This document shows positions 36,309-48,383 of a DNA stretch of 64,000 nt, piece by piece. The notes below the pieces were generated by a model. The model saw nothing but the letters and a program-made list of their open reading frames with translations, searched no databases and was not told the DNA's origin. Within the stretch, counting starts at the first letter, position 1. Each line of letters starts with the position of its first letter. The position numbers and the translations under genes were made by a program. This stretch comes from Zygnema cylindricum (lineage: Eukaryota > Streptophyta > Zygnematophyceae > Zygnematales > Zygnemataceae): assembly GCA_037447655.1 (NCBI GenBank), contig JBBHKE010000154.1, forward strand, positions 62,001 to 126,000, read 5' to 3'.

Positions 36309-37777
36309 CATGTAATAGATTCGGAGTAATGTTGTGAAAGGAGGTCTCATGACTTCTAGTTGCTCAAAAATTTCTCTATGATGTGTCACACATAAAAGCA
36401 TTCAAGGAGTGTAATGAAAGAAGGTCTCACGACTTTTAGTGATCTGAAGTTCTTATGTTATTTTTGAATTAAAAAAGAATAATGGTAAATCAACATTGGT
36501 AAAAAAAACTTTGTAGACTCCACACATGGAAAACTATGGCCTTGTGAGTTTGGATGCCAAGCCATGGTGCAACAAAGGTGCTCGATTATATTGCAATGAC
36601 AAGAAATGGGATCAAAAATGAAATTTTAAAAATAATGCAAAAAGCCCACCAAGACAACAATCTTGTTAATATTATGACAACGAACAACAATGACTGCTGA
36701 CCCCACAAACACACGCGTAACAATATCACACGGACAAACAAATGTTTTCACGGAGGGCTTCAAAACCTAGAGCAACCACACTCTTTTGGCTCAGTTTCAG
36801 CAGGTTATGCGATAGAAAATGAGTGCAAGTTTAGAGGGGTACAACATATTGCTAAAATATATCCATGTTATCTTTATTCATTGTGTACTTTACTTGTATT
36901 CTTTGCAATTTAACAATGTTACAGCATGCAATTTTACTTGTTGCAATCATTTCAACCAACATTATGCAGAAGAAGACAAGCGATCCGTTTTTTTTTTTAA
37001 TGTTTTTTTTGATGTTCTACCTGCTGAACTCCTGTATTGGCTTCCCTTTAGCATGAATATTAAAGCCTTATACGCCACCAATATGGATATAAAATAAAAG
37101 TAACAAAGAACTAAATCCCAGAGTGCTTCCTTGTAAACCCCATGTTACTTCTTCTTATTGTCAAGGTTTTCTGTGGCTTTACAGCTTGGCAAACTTCCAG
37201 CCTTCTATTGCTAAAATGGATTACTGACGCGCTCCAAAACGCCCTCAGCGTGCTCCCAGCGTGCGAGCCTGGGGGATTTAAGGTGTTGCTTTCAGAAGTT
37301 TTTCAGCTATGCTAAGGTTTGCTTTGATAGTTTATATTTAGGATACACTTTTTGATGTTTTTTTGGTTCTTGTTGTTCCTTTAACAAAATTTCTTCAATT
37401 TCTTTTGTTGGCTTGCCCCTTTCATTTGCGCTGTTATTCCTTTGTTCCCATGTACTGAGATGGTTTACCATCGTGCTTGCTTCATAAGTCCTACTTAAGA
37501 ATAAAGATCCGCAATAAGCAATGCAAAATTCATCCACATATTTCCTTCACAGAGGAACAGTTCACCCATATTTTTTCTTCAGAGTCCAACACATAGACGC
37601 AAAAATCAAAAACGCAAACGCATCCAGTAACTAAATTCCATCGCTGAGAAAAACGACGAATGGAAACAACTCTCAACACCTTTTATTGATTTATCAAATT
37701 GCAAAAAACAATAGACGCTCACGGTCAGCGATTCCCACCTCTTCCCGGGATGCGACATGATGTGACATGACCAAGCC
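36309..37777. other. Spacer downstream of the HAS1 gene
   Basis: The last few hundred bases before 37778 are probably the helicase 3' untranslated region on the minus strand. Two phrases aaaggaggtctcatgacttc and gaaaggtctcacgactttta-like repeat near 36345 and 36415. No gene is recognised. Confidence 0.35.
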
Positions 37778-40700
37778 TCAAATCCGAGTGAACTGCCTTG
37801 TATCACCCTTAGCCCTTTTGCCGTATGGGTTACTTGCACTAAAGCCATGCCCACTATCTTTACCATCCAGTTTGCGTTTCCCTAACTGACCTCCTTGGGC
37901 TCCTTTCTTCCGAAACTTTGCAGCACTGCTGTCAAGATTCAAATTCACCTTCGGAGGACAGCTGAACCCAAACGAGGCAGAGACGGCCTGCACAAAAAGT
38001 AGTTAAAAAGGTCAGAAATTCAACGACAGCAGAAGGAAAAGAAAAGCCAGCAAAGCCAAGGTGTTTTGCCGCTTTCTTCCCTTTTAAATAGTATGTTAAA
38101 GAGTGACGACTTGCGGAAACGTAATAATATACACCGGTTTGTATCCAACTTGAGTTAAACAAGTGGAGTGACAGAACCAAGTCTATGTGAAAGTTAATCG
38201 AAAACGGCATAGCCAAAAAAGCAACTGCGGTATATACTGAAGTAGCACATGACAAGAACTAGAGGTCGCTCAATCACGATTGAGTTGCCCCAACTGCCAT
38301 ATCGACAGTCCCATGTTCAGATGTGCCAAGCATGAATACTCAGTGAGATATGAGTATACTTCATCAGTGTTATGAATTCATCCATAAGTTAGTGAAGCCA
38401 AAAAGTAGATTAAAAAAAAAATTGTGCTCCCAACTTTAATTTCCTCGAACTAGAACGTACATACAGCACCGAACATGAATGCTACATTGACAACACATTT
38501 TCTGAACAAAACACGGCGCTGAAACGAAATGTTTAAAAAAAGGGAGGTGCAAGAATATCTCCACTTATAACCTAACAGCAAGCTCATACTTGAAAACGTT
38601 ACCTGCAAATCCAGCCTATGGACATTGAAAATGTCCTTCATTTGGTGAGAGTTGTAAGCCAGGATATATGATCGGTAAGCATCCCGTGCGGACTGGTGCA
38701 GATAATAGTTTTTCTCTATCAGTCGCTCCTGTCGTGGCATAGAGCAGGTTGTAAGCTCCAGGAACTCTTTGACAGCATAATATTCAAAAGCCCCAACTTG
38801 CAACCAACAACCCATCGCCAAGCTGCATGCGACCTTTCTCGTATTTTCAACACACATTCAGAAAATGGAACTCCCATGATTGATTAATGCACATAGATTG
38901 ACCTTCTATGTTGACTGCAAAAGCTAGAAACATATTGTTATACAATTGTAAAATGCACATCCTAAATAGCGGCAAAAAGTTATTCCTGCCACATTCCTGC
39001 CTTTGTTGAAAATCACAAAGACATCAACGTAAGGACACAGAAATTTGGGGGTAAATGATTTCCTCGACAAATGTATCCAAGGGAGATTTGACTTACAAGC
39101 TGTGACTGCACGTTGGCAATCTTATTATCCGGAAATTCGTATTCGTTAAGTGGCACTTTTGCACCCTGCACAGTATTTCCAACAAAACGAGCCAACTCCC
39201 ACATCAGATTCTTTTGGAAACACCAATATGTCATTATAACATACGTCAGAGTATACCGGAAGTATGAGTAAAGACGAGTAAACTGGAGCCAATGTGGCTT
39301 CGAGCCTGGCCATTCGAAAATCTTGCATAAAATTGGAACATGCATAATCTGCATGCAGCATTTCCTCCAAACTTACCAAGAACAGGTAGAACAACATGCA
39401 CTTTTGCCATGATGAAGGAAAGTCGGAGGTCAACCAACAAATTAAACCTCCCAAACAAACTCAAAAAGCCTCTTACAACAGCATTTATTTTAGGAGCATT
39501 TCAATAGCATTTCTTATCACATTTCTTATATACATGCAGAAATACTGCTGATTGCAGTAACTTAAGTAGCGACGTGTCTGGACAGTACTGCCGCTAATGG
39601 GGTTACTGGATCCCAAATTATACATGCATAAATTTCGAGTGACAGTTTTAATGGATCCCAAACGCAAACTTCGACGATAAAGCAAAAACTGGGCCGTAAG
39701 GGCAGCAGGGAAATGTTTGGAAAAAAAAGTGAATACTGTGACTCAAGCTCATTCAGAGATGTTCTACTGTTTGTTTAAAGTACAATACCAGGTGTACCGC
39801 AACTAGCTTTAGTAATATTTGGTTAGTATCGGCTACCGTAGGAATGCCGTACAACCAAAAGCCGTAGATTACTGGAGTTACGGCTGTAACTCCAGTATTT
39901 TTCACATACATAACTCCCCTATTAACGTGCAGACTGCTCTTTTTGAGATCTCTCTACGTAGCCCCCTCTTCTTTTCCTACCACAACAGCCATCGCTCAAG
40001 AGCTTGGGTTTTATTTTATAGCAAGTTCATAAAATATCATAATATCCTACCTTGAGATAGCGCAAAAAACCAAGTTCTTCTGGAATAAGAAAAAGCAACG
40101 CCCGACCGCGACTGCCTTCCCCTCTTGCTGTTCGGCCCACACGATGAATATATTCCTGAAAAGACAAACCATAAAAATTCCATAATTAACTAGATTTACC
40201 ACAGTGAACATCCAACGTCAGGCAGTTCCCAGAAAAACTAAACTGACTGTTTACTAAAATGAAGTCTCTCAACACTCGACAATATCAGCTCGCAATATAG
40301 GCCGCTGATAATTCGATAAATAAGTCAATACAGAAAAATACTTCCATAAAGAAAATACTTTCCATAGGTATCCTGACCCTATTGTAGCACAGGATACTAT
40401 GAAAAACCATAGTTAACATGTGCGAAAACAAAAGGGAACGCTTTATGTTGTTACCCCATACTATACACGTATTATATTGTATAATACGCATAGTTGGGAT
40501 GACCAAATATAGCATTTCCAATTGTTTTCGTACAACTTAACTGTGTGAAAAAACGACTGGTTTTCCAAAGCAGATGAAGGTTTTTATCTCACCCTCGGAT
40601 CATCAGGAGGGTCGTACTGTATAATCCAGTCGACAGCTGGGATGTCCAACCCTCTTGCTGCCACATCCGTACACAACAAAATGCCCTTCTCCGCATTACA

Positions 40701-43700
40701 GAATTCAAAATAAGTCGAAGTCCGTTTTTGTTGTTTCTGCTTTCCATGAATGTCGAGGCAGGGAATATCGATGTAATTTAGAAGTTCACCATGGAACTTC
40801 ACAGAGTTACAGGATGAAAAGAACACCATAACCTGCAATAATAACACTCTTCCAATTCGTGTCAACTGTGAGAAAAACTAACAGGGTTATGATATAATTT
40901 TTGTATGGCGCCTCAGATGATTCAGTACATTGCGAAGCCGGGACGAGCAGAACACATTAATTTTATTTTCCATTTTCCGCAAGTGAGGCAGTCACATGGA
41001 GATGTAACATGGATTCTACAGTTCTGAAGTATCACTTCACAGGTTCTTTCCATGTTATGTGATAGCTAGCCCGAAAAGTTTCTTTGGCCAAGGGCTGGTA
41101 GAAATTCTTCATTGAGGAACTAAAAAAGCTAGAATAGGAAAAATAGTCTTTGACACTGCCTGCAATTAAGTGAGTGCCATGAGTATTCAGAAAATTCCCA
41201 CTCAGTCTTGCACAACCAAAAGCAATGTCGCGGTGTCAATTCTGGTGCTTTCGTATTTCAGCATATGCATGCTCATTACCTTCTTTTTCAAATTCTTTTT
41301 GAGAAAGGTGAAAAGCAGAAGGAAGCGCTTGGCACTAGGCACTACACAGTATCCCTGTTCCAAGCCCTCCACTGTAGCCTGCCACATCATCCCCCACAAT
41401 CAGAAAAAAAAACCACCTATCAACCAGCGAGCCGTATAGTGACACCCCAGGCCAAAATATTTCACAGAAACAGGTTGAGCAGACGAGATCTGTAAATCTA
41501 GGCATTGAATAAAGACATACAAAAGACGAAATTAATAGGAAGGTGTAAAACAAGCCAAGGATCCACGAGGGACAAACTTGTCAAAACCAAACTCGTCATC
41601 AACTTTATCTCAATCCTCATTCTAAATGCGTAGATTTTCAGGACGTGCAGAGACCTCACCTTAGATCGCCCATCATCCACACCAATATATATTGGCGCCT
41701 TTCGAAATGAAAGTCGCGCCAAGTCCTCCACCTGCATTCTAGCCTCTAATTATCTTAAGTAAAAATTGTAAAAACTACAGATCACTCATTCATAGAGCAT
41801 GGCTGTTAAGATGAAATCTATGTTCAATTTCACAAGATAGCCATGATTCCTTTCTCTTCTATTCAAAAGAATAACACATACAAACAATGACTCAACAAGG
41901 GGGAAAAGTTCACCTTTGTTGTCTGTGTAGCTGAGAAAAGAACTGTTTGGCGTTCCTGCATCAAACAACCGCATTAAAAACATCAGTCTGAGTTAGTTTG
42001 CTAACAATGTCAGCTCATAAAAGGATCCTGGAGCAGGTCAACTCCATGTTACATTCAATTAAGAACAGCGTCAAACCTTAAAATAGACAAAAAACATATT
42101 GGACAGCACTGTTGGAAAATAACAGCGTTCATTCACCCTTGTTGGAACAGTGAGACCCCAACCGGAACCGTTTAAAAGAATCAAGCTTTTTTTGTGAACT
42201 AACCCGGAATAAACTGAACCAAGGCTTCAGCACAAGCTGTTATGCCAAACTGCTAAAAAATTAGTGTTGGGTATCGGGTAAAATCATATCGCGATAATCT
42301 CGATATTTGATATATCGATTATCGATCGAACAGACTCCTCGATATATCGTACCGGGACCAACATAAATTATCGCGATATATAGTATTTTTTAAATTTAAT
42401 ATTTTATATAATATGTTATTTATCGAAAAAGACAAACGCCACGTACGACGTGATTTTCGTTCCGTTACTTCAAGGTAGACGCCGCAAAATGTAACCGACG
42501 AAAAATTACTAATTCTGTAATTCATATAATTACTTATTTAGTACGTACAGAACTTCACGTACGAAAAGTTCACACTAATTTAGTCAAAATATGATCTGAT
42601 AAAAAAAAATTGCACTGTTCGTCGTTCCAGGCTTTCAGCCAGGAATACCTACCAATCTGCAGGCAGATTGCATTACATTAATGCTTAACCATATCCAGCG
42701 ATTAGTATTATAGAAAGGTTACATCTTTAGCTTTCTCCATGGATTCCCAGGGGATGGGAGGCAGCATGGGAGGTGAAGAGGAAGATGACACTCAACTGCT
42801 TCCAGATATGGAAACAGTAGACATGGAAAATTCAGTAGCACTAGTACTGGCAGCAGCAGCACCACTAGTACTAGCAGCAGTAGCACGAATAGTAATAAAA
42901 ACCAGGAAAAGGAGCTTCGATATATCGGCTAAATATCGCGATAACTAGCGTTTCGATATATCGAAGCGATATATTGATTATCGGGTACCTAAAATTCGGT
43001 ACATATCGAATATCGGCAAGTGGTCCTCGATAGCCAACACTATAAAAAATGATAGCGTTTGACTCGGTACGTCATGCAAATGTTAACTTGACTGTAATGG
43101 AGCATGGGGGTGCATTTCTCATCTTACTGGAGTTATTAACACTTATTTGGCCATGGGTTTTTAATTAAAAATATGACATGGATAACAATAATTGAAGGAG
43201 TAGGCCACAGTACATACACGTGCAACCAAACAAAACCATCACAAAATGAATGAACTGGGCCGAACGATTTGAAACCATTCAAGAGGCACGGCGGACTCCA
43301 CAAAACTACAATTTAGTGGTTTTGTAGGTTCAGAACAGAATATGGCCAAGTGCTGGTAGGAAGGTAAAGGTACGTAAACAAGCAGTGGCGCAACAATCAA
43401 GGTCAAACAATCAACCAGCTACAAATTCTACAACTGTTCTCAGCCTAAAATAAAGCGAGAAGTGAGCAACAGCAGAATGGTACTTCGACAAACGTCGAGA
43501 AACAGCAACAAGCATAATCAGGAGCATTGTAAATCAGAGGTAGGCTTAAGTCACACCTTAGGCAAGAGCTTTACTATTTGCTTCATCTCCTCCTCAAAAC
43601 CAATCTCCAATATTCGATCAGCCTCGTCAATAACTAAGCACTGCAGAGCTCAACAAGTTTCCCTTCAATCTCTTGGTCAAAACAAGTACAAAAAGACTTA

Positions 43701-46700
43701 TCATTGTTAAAGTACCATCATCTACTTGTTCAATCCAGTTAATACTTTCTGTGCATGTCCAAGAAGAAGGAATCGCCCCGTACTTATAGTCCTCAGATGA
43801 CTTTTTCATTTTATGAGTAAAATTGGCCAAAGCTCTGACACAGCCACCAGTAAATTTGTTCATCCACACTTATTGAGAGGGCATACACTTCTTTTGTGAC
43901 GTTAACATTAATGACAAAAAATTTAAACATTGAAAATTTTATGCATATTGTTGTTAGCTGGTGCTATCCATACACAGAGCTTCTCATACTTGCACAAATA
44001 ACCACTAATCTGTACCAATGTATAACATCTGAAAGTGATATGCTCCATGATATTTACTAATGTCAAGGCATTCAGTCCACACTCAACTGCATCGACATCC
44101 TAAAATACTGAAGTTTCCTTAATAAAATTGAGCAGTGTATTGTGGCAGTTCTTGGTATACTAAAATACAAAGTCCGTGACTTTTCTTGCCTGTTTCACTT
44201 TCACACAATTAAGTTTGCCATTTCAATTTTCATATTAAACGCTGACATGTAAGAGTTACATGTTATTTGAAGTACGTGCAGGACATAGAAACAATCTGAA
44301 AAACCAAAGAAAGTGATCTCAAGTTACCTGCAAATTTTTGTAAACAAAGCCTTTTGTATTTTGTAGATGGTCCAGAAGTCTTCCTGGAGTTGCAACAAGC
44401 AAATTCACACCTTTAACAAGCTTTTCTGCCTCAGTTCTCCGATTCGCACCTCCCATAATAATGCCATGTGTCTGTTTGTGGTACTTGCACAAGTCTCTTG
44501 CGACTCCATAAATCTGGGTTCCCATCCCTTCCATCATTTAGATAGCTTAACCTAAACGCTACACCGTAAATTGCTATTAGAGTTAATAACACTAATTCAA
44601 ACCCCTACAAACACAAATTAGCGTTTATCACACAAACTCTTGGTTCACAATTGTCCACGTTATTCGAGCCGGAACTAGAATTATCAACACTAAAACAGTC
44701 ATAATACTAAATATTTCTTATCGCTAACAGCAACTCAAGGTGTAGTCTCTCAAAAAAACCAGTTGAGGACTTTTGAGTGAAATAGTACAACGATACCAAA
44801 AAAATATAAACAGACAATAGATTGGTGAAAAAGGTTCATGCCAATACTTACTCAACTTCTGCAAGAAATTCAAAAATGACAACAAATATTAAATATAAGC
44901 ACATGGTACCAATGTGGGGTACATTGGGTCAACTCTAACACCCTAAAAAACCCTCAAAAGCCAAAAAAACACCCTAAGAGCCTAAGAAACCCCTAAAACA
45001 CAATAATTGGCCTGGACAAACTAAAGGTAGGACATGATTCTTATACAACAACTACAATACTGATGGGTGCCACAGTGGCTTTTCAATGGATGAAAAGCAT
45101 CCATGTAGATTCTTCGTTTTTGGTGTACAAAAAGTTTGCTATTTTCCCACACGTACTTGTAGTCAAAAAAGAAAGCCCAGAGATTTAAAAGGGTCGACTG
45201 CCATTTTTCTTAATTCCACTAATTAAATTTATTGGAAATTAATGATACAATGTTACTTAAAAACAAATATAATCCAAATTGAAAAGTGAGCAGTAATATG
45301 AAATGTGGATACTCGAATCGTACAATAAATTATTCCTCTTAGCACAAAAATACATGAAAATGGTGGCAATTGTCACCTTAAAATGAAAGAATAAATGAAA
45401 GAAAGTCAGAAAGAAAAATGAATTAATGAATGAAAGGATGAATGGATGACAGAATGAATAAAGGAATAATTCCGTACACCTTGAAACAAAAGTTCTCCAA
45501 GACCACAAACCTGCATTGCAAGTTCTCTGGTCGGTGAAATAATGACGACACCGGCCCCATTTCTAGGCATAAATTTCGCATGGAAAAGTAGCTCCACAGC
45601 GGGAATTAAAAAAGCAAGAGTCTTTCCTGAGCCTGTCCGGGCAGCTCCAAGGACATCCCTTCCTGTTAAAAGTTGTGGAATAGTTCGAGACTGGACCTGC
45701 AGTTACAAGACAAAAAAATTAATTCGATCCCCCTTCAGTGTTGACGCTCAAGAAGAGCATTCTTTCCCTATATGTTTGACCACACATAACATTGATAAGG
45801 TGTTAAATGAAGACATTTGTCCTGTTGTTCAGGGTAAATCATACAGTTTTTTAGTACCCCGTATATAAAATTACCCAAAAAACTGTATGAGCTGTACAAT
45901 TTACCTCAAAACGAGATAGCGTAATTACCTTATGACAGATAACTACACCATGATCGCTATTAGAGTTGATCACTATATCCGAGTGCCTGTTTTATTAACC
46001 CCAAATCATAACTAAGTGTTAATAACCCTATTAAGTTGAGAGGCCCACAATGAATTTAGTGTAGTTAACTATAATAAAGCGTTAACACTAATAATTCACT
46101 AGCTCTAGTAACGATGGGTGGTGTGACGCTGATTCTTCTTCTGAAATATCTCAAGAAATACCAACGCATTGGAGAAATCAAAATGTCAAGCACACAATTT
46201 TTAACGTAAAAGAAAACCACATGAACTAGTGCATAGTATCGCTTTTGTAGCCAGCATACTAAAAAAAGGGGGGTTTAAAATAACTATTTTCTATTAGAAA
46301 AGGCATACACAAACTGTGACAAGCAAGCATATGCTACTGGACTCCCCTTCGTACAATGAATAAAACAACGCCATTTCTTTGAGACGAAAAAATGAAACAA
46401 CCAAACTAGCGCTTTGCAACAACAATTTACACAAAATTACAAAGCCTTAGGCAAAACAGTACCGACCTCAGTCATGTGCTCAAAACCCATATCTTTTATG
46501 GCTTTTTTTGTCAAATCAGAAACTTCTAAAGTCTCAAAGGCTACACTACTCATAATGCCCTTAACAAAAGATACGCCTCCCTCCAGCTTCTCCAGTGCAA
46601 ATTTTGCTTTTTTACCACCCTTTCCATTTTTCGTTTTAGTGCTTCCTTCCTCCCCCTCTTCCCCTATATTAGCATCGCCGTCGTCTCTTTCGCCATTAAC

Positions 46701-46913
46701 TGCGTCTCCCTTTCCCTCTTCCCCTTCTGTTTCTTCTTCTTCGCTTGCCTCTTTTCCGTCTCCATTACCAGTGGCAACTTCAATATCGTTCTCCTCATTT
46801 TCTTTCTCTTCTATCTCAGCTTCATGCTCAGATTCTTGGTTTTGTTTTCCTATTCCCTCTCCCTCTGCCTCTCCTCCCTTCACCTTCTTCATTCGTTTTC
46901 TTACTCTAGCCAT
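37778..46913 (-). CDS. HAS1: DEAD-box RNA helicase HAS1/DDX18 (12 exons)
   Basis: ATP-dependent nucleolar RNA helicase for 60S/40S ribosome biogenesis. Exons, high to low: 46913-46467, 45696-45511, 44513-44328, 43640-43557, 41955-41914, 41731-41660, 41378-41280, 40832-40593, 40155-40051, 39165-39097, 38728-38603, 37987-37778, giving 621 residues, with every intron in phase 0. The first 110 residues are an acidic Glu/Gly-rich tail as in other HAS1 proteins. Helicase motifs: AARTGSGKT (about 167), PTRELA (about 203), VATPGR, VIDEADR (DEAD about 278-281), SAT (309-311), [19 protein letters not shown] (about 456). The C-terminus reads [30 protein letters not shown] and [11 protein letters not shown], diagnostic of the HAS1/DDX18 family rather than other DEAD-box groups. 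Introns hold four transposon-like elements. It is divergent from MutS2 across a 1.47-kb spacer. Confidence 0.93.
40417..40536. mobile_element. TTAA-flanked small TIR element in a HAS1 intron
   Basis: The ends are catgtgcgaaaacaa and ttgttttcgtacaac, with TTAA immediately outside on both sides (40413-40416, 40537-40540). TTAA target duplication is typical of piggyBac elements, so this 120-bp copy may be a piggyBac-type MITE. It is related to 32507-32642. It lies in the intron between exons 40832-40593 and 40155-40051. Confidence 0.55.
42264..43040. mobile_element. TATCGCGATA-type TIR element, copy 3 (HAS1 intron)
   Basis: The left end gtgttgggtatcgggtaaaa and the right complement of gtgttggctatcgaggacca are flanked by TA (42262-42263, 43041-43042). 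It is the longest copy (about 777 bp). Between the palindrome-rich ends it carries an acidic 69-codon open frame at 42739-42948 with an agcagcagtagcac-type triplet repeat. This frame may be a transposase or captured-gene remnant, but no family was recognised. Confidence 0.68.
44562..44742. mobile_element. Short TA-flanked MITE-like element in a HAS1 intron
   Basis: The left end is caccgtaaattgctattaga and the right end is taacagcaactcaaggtg, imperfect inverted repeats with TA on both sides (44560-44561, 44743-44744). The interior has gttaataacactaatt, shared with the elements at 45946 and 50560. Confidence 0.62.
45405..45475. repeat. GAATGAAT-type simple repeat
   Basis: Imperfect gaat/ggat tetranucleotide units (gaatgaaagg, gaatggatga) run for about 70 bp in a HAS1 intron, next to the exon ending at 45511. 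Confidence 0.55.
45946..46123. mobile_element. Short TA-flanked MITE-like element in HAS1 intron 1
   Basis: The left end is caccatgatcgctattaga, preceded by TA; the right end is ctctagtaacgatgggtggtg, followed by TG rather than TA. It shares the phrases gttaataac and gtgtagttaa with 50560-50757. Confidence 0.55.
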
Positions 46914-48383
46914 AGGTCTGAAACAAAATTCCTCACTTAATTTTCTTCTTTAAGTTTCTTCTTGAGTCTTTCGGTTACCCAGCAATACTTCAGTACCACA
47001 AGTCTAATTACCAGCAGCTACAATTTATAGTGTTTGGAAATGAGAGAATGAAAAATGAGGGCTTTGTAGAGATGAGAAACGAAGGACTGAGATGAGAAAA
47101 GAGGGACACTCCAGAACTTCCAATAGTGACTAATGTGAACCAGAGGGCCCAAAAAAATTGAAGCAATTATGTTTGCAAGTCCAACAAGACAAAAGGTACA
47201 GACTTTGACCAAGGGATTGCTTTACAAAATGAAAAATAAGAAAAGATGCAATAAACCTGTCTGTAATCACAAATGGTGCTAAAAGTCGCGTAGTTAAGGT
47301 AACAGTTATTTGGGCTCAAACAAAAAACGAAGGGAAAAATTAACGTCTAGAACAGAGGTACTCCGCCAAGTTAAAAAGTAAAACAATTGAACCTTTGAGC
47401 AGAATAAGATGACGGCTGAACCCTAGCATTCGGACATTTCGTACGGGTATCACACGAAATCATTAATCAGCTGTGAGAAAACAATTGGAATCGCTGTCCC
47501 CGTATACGCATAGCAATTTAGACAATTTCAAAGTATATCTTTCAATTTGTTTTTAGCACATACTCGGCAGACGCGCCGGAATTCTTTACAGTACAGTACT
47601 GAACTGTAGTTAAAAACTTCAGACCGCGGTTAATTTCTTGCGGCCGCGTAAAATTCACACTCTTGAGATTCTGATATTCGTTGCAATCCGCACGGAATTT
47701 TAGTACGTTTTGAAATTTGAAGTTTGAAACTTTGAAGCTTAGGCCTCCCTTGTGAAAGCGACTGACACCCGAATTAGGGTGCCAACTTCGAGAAATCAAA
47801 TTCGCAATTTCCTTTTGGAAAGGAAAAATTCACTCTTGTTTCCTTTTCGCATCCTGATAAAGTGATGAGTGTGCTCGGTTGCTATGGAAGAGTTTTCAGA
47901 ATGTGATGGTTAGCTACATCATGTGCAAAATAAATCGGCATTCTTTGATGTAAGACCTTATATTGTGACCTACTAATGGTAGTTCCCGTTAATTTCTACT
48001 CGGGTGACAGAAAAATACTGCTCTAATTATTGCATGCGATCATGAACCAGGTCATAAATAATTGGCCTTTGCCAGCTAATTTTGCGAATGGGCAAGGCAT
48101 GTTAGAGTTTCTCTTCTTTAAATGGAAAGTGGCTTAGCATTGAACTTGTCGTGAAGAAAGCTCAGTGCGCAGGAGTCAAATGAAATGTGTAGTTTATCAG
48201 AAAGTATGCAAACGAGTTGTTTTTCATGTGTAGGTCGAAATTTATAGTTTACCAAAAAAGTTTGCAAAAGAAGTATTATTTTAGGTGAAGGTAATCTGCA
48301 TGGTTGAAGCAGCAGCTTGAGCTGAGGTTTGAAAGAACAACCTTTCTGCAAACATTAAAAAAATTAGCTCGGAAGGCTATGAT
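46914..48383. promoter_or_regulatory. Divergent promoter region HAS1 / MutS2
   Basis: The 1.47-kb spacer between two start codons facing apart must carry both promoters. No clear TATA box was assigned. A decayed gtgagaaaacaattgg phrase near 47474 recalls the ends of the 40417 element. No further gene was seen. Confidence 0.4.

Noticed and set aside
44935-45005. Telomere-like accctaaa phrases
   Set aside because: The units are irregular (accctcaaaa, acaccctaaga) and few; no true tandem plant-type telomere array is present.
46414-46953. Plus-strand open frame opposite HAS1 exon 1
   Set aside because: It is the Ser/Pro-rich antisense of the acidic HAS1 N-terminus; the minus-strand exon has the helicase context.
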